A DNA stretch of 63,813 bases from a virus. Below the pieces are notes generated by a model, which saw only the letters and a program-made list of their open reading frames with translations, made no database searches and was not told the DNA's origin. Each line of letters starts with the position of its first letter. Positions within the stretch are counted from its first letter, which is position 1. Positions 62,795-63,813 of the stretch are shown one piece after another. Made by a program: the position numbers and the translations under genes. Location of the stretch: IMG/VR virus record IMGVR_UViG_3300044630_005032, positions 1 to 63,813 of that record. The stretch is one strand, 5' to 3'.

Positions 62795-63138
62795 TGGTCT
62801 ACCTCCCCCAGCGTCGCCAGGAAGTCGCGAACCGCGGCTTTGCCCTCTGGCGTGTCTAGATCAGCCTCCCGAGCCTCAGCCAGGGTCGGCGGGGGCGGTG
62901 GGGGGCTGTGGAGGTTGTTGGCAATGGCAAAGAGCTTGCCAATATGTAACCCATCGTTCCATCTTTTAGTCAAAGGCACCTCCGCCTGAACTAGCGCCTC
63001 CCGCAGAAAAGCGGCAAGATATCGGCGATCTTTGTTTGTTAGTGCCACCTGCGGGACCACAGCAGCTCTGCAGCCAGCTTGAAACGCGGCTTGGGTCTGT
63101 TGTGTCAGCTCTGGAAACTCTTCATGCTGAGTGCTCAC
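62791..63138 (-). CDS. Small unknown protein with proline hinge, second copy
   Basis: 115 residues from the GTG at 63138 (GTGA overlap). N-terminal part STQHEEFPELTQQTQAAFQ is unique; FLREALVQAEVPLTKRW onwards is nearly identical to the gene spanning the closure point. Function unknown. Confidence 0.65.
   Translation of the reverse strand: MSTQHEEFPELTQQTQAAFQAGCRAAVVPQVALTNKDRRYLAAFLREALVQAEVPLTKRWNDGLHIGKLFAIANNLHSPPPPPPTLAEAREADLDTPEGKAAVRDFLATLGEVDQ
62891..63017. repeat. Internal copy of the terminal 127-bp sequence
   Basis: Exact copy of 1-127. With 23 further identical upstream bases it forms a ~150-bp exact repeat with 63664-63813, so it exceeds the overlap length used to close the molecule. 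Confidence 0.9.
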
Positions 63139-63590
63139 GCTGCCACCTCTAAAACACGGCTGCTCTTGAGGAGGTGCAGGCTCCAATCCAGAACATCAGA
63201 GAATGGATTATCACGGCGCCAGGCTTCGTACTCAACTCGGAGTTGGGCACGGCTGAGCCGCTCGGCTGGGGTCAGGTCCGGCTCGTCGTCGTGGGGCTCT
63301 AGCGAGAGGTGTCGCGCAAGGTCCATAGCGTGCTCCGGCGGGGTCTCGGTGCGCTGCCATTCGCGGATGTCTAGTTCCCAATTTGCGGACTCGTAGGGAG
63401 GTGACCAGGGACACCTGTTGTTGCGACCGCTAACAATCCAGATGGTGTTTACTTTGCCCAGCCAAAGGAGGGTGATCAGGGCATCGTGCCAGCCGTCACC
63501 GATCTCTTCACGGCCTTGAATCGTGTCACCAACCTTCAGGCCCAACTCGCGGGCCTGATCGGCGGTAGTAGCAAATTCAGTAGCTTTCAT
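63135..63590 (-). CDS. KVGDTIQGR-family protein, full two-domain form
   Basis: 151 residues. Domain 1 (1-87) as in 62480-62794; domain 2 (from MDLARHLSLEPHDDEPDLTP) as in the free protein at 248-436. Both single-domain genes exist separately, so this is either the ancestor or a fusion. ATGA/GTGA-coupled on both sides. Confidence 0.65.
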   Translation of the reverse strand: MKATEFATTADQARELGLKVGDTIQGREEIGDGWHDALITLLWLGKVNTIWIVSGRNNRCPWSPPYESANWELDIREWQRTETPPEHAMDLARHLSLEPHDDEPDLTPAERLSRAQLRVEYEAWRRDNPFSDVLDWSLHLLKSSRVLEVAA

Positions 63591-63813
63591 TGGTCTACCT
63601 CCCCCAGCGTCGCCAGGAAGTCGCGAACCGCGACTTTGCCCTCTGGCGTGTCTAGATCAGCCGCCCGAGCCTCAGCCAGGGTCGGCGGGGGCGGTGGGGG
63701 GCTGTGGAGGTTGTTGGCAATGGCAAAGAGCTTGCCAATATGTAACCCATCGTTCCATCTTTTAGTCAAAGGCACCTCCGCCTGAACTAGCGCCTCCCGC
63801 AGAAAAGCGGCAA
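63587..63813 (-). CDS. Small unknown protein with proline hinge, 3' part (cut by window end)
   Basis: C-terminal part of the gene that begins at 251 across the closure point: ends AVRDFLATLGEVDQ. Differs from 62791-63138 by only a few residues in this part. Confidence 0.6.
   Translation of the reverse strand, partial: AAFLREALVQAEVPLTKRWNDGLHIGKLFAIANNLHSPPPPPPTLAEARAADLDTPEGKVAVRDFLATLGEVDQ
63687..63813. repeat. Terminal direct repeat / assembly overlap, right copy
   Basis: Identical to 1-127. Confidence 0.85.

Noticed and set aside
1-63813. tRNA or rRNA genes
   Set aside because: I looked for cloverleaf-like TTCGAAT/C-type arms in the gaps and saw none; a tRNAscan run would be decisive.
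1-63813. HIP1 palindromes (GCGATCGC) as proof of a cyanobacterial origin
   Set aside because: I did not notice any clear full-length copies while reading; many picocyanobacteria and phages lack HIP1 enrichment, so absence proves nothing.

Overview
This window looks like the complete genome of a temperate, long-tailed (siphovirus-type) phage or prophage of about 63.7 kb. The first 127 bases are repeated exactly as the last 127, and the reading frame that leaves the left end re-enters at the right end, as expected of a circular assembly. The overlap lies inside an internal repeat (also at 62891-63017), so closure is likely but not proven. GC content is high. My best guess is a cyanobacterial host of the Synechococcus/Cyanobium kind: the phage sigma factor resembles cyanobacterial group 3 sigma factors, a small protein resembles the cyanobacterial RNA polymerase alpha C-terminal domain, and many start codons follow CCACCACCA-type leaders. 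This is inference from family resemblance only.

Layout. (1) A leftward operon crosses the closure point: from a promoter near 480 through 436-248, across the join, and on to 59953. It carries small coupled genes, a Rieske-type protein, an excisionase-like protein and, convergent with it, a tyrosine integrase (58963-59967). (2) Leftward replication block 485-3928: a lambda-O-like initiator containing five 22-bp iterons and an AT-rich tract, a P-position protein, a C5-cytosine methyltransferase and a coupled unknown. (3) Divergent regulator at 4157-5005 next to a TAAGCC/GGCTTA palindrome. (4) Rightward early region 5435-23042: Rad52-family annealing protein, SSB, RusA resolvase, a DUF4942-type adenine methyltransferase, an alpha-CTD-like protein and many tiny genes. 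A leftward patch at 10293-12578 includes a strange 0.75-kb low-complexity stretch. (5) Terminase operon 23039-27385: dCTP deaminase, small terminase, thymidylate kinase, large terminase and a sigma factor. (6) Late region 27425-58439: portal, Mu-F-like head protein, connectors, tail chaperone with a lambda-type -1 frameshift, tail tube, tape measure, tip and fibre proteins. The scaffold and major capsid genes come unusually late (50518-52403), followed by decoration/fibre genes, holin candidates and a C39-like endolysin candidate.

Regulation is the most interesting aspect. Early units begin with a TATGAT/TACAAT/TAGAAT-like -10 box followed by a short leader hairpin whose stems co-vary between copies. 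Late units are preceded by a different conserved element, about GGGAAARCTGAGGCA, found at a dozen late-gene starts on both strands. The phage encodes a SigF/SigB-like sigma factor, and GGGAAAACT fits the -10 consensus known for that sigma group, so a self-encoded late transcription programme is a testable hypothesis. Three leftward accessory operons are inserted in the late region, each starting from an early-type promoter placed back to back with the late element of the next structural gene. Within operons, genes are chained by ATGA or GTGA overlaps, which I used to fix many starts.
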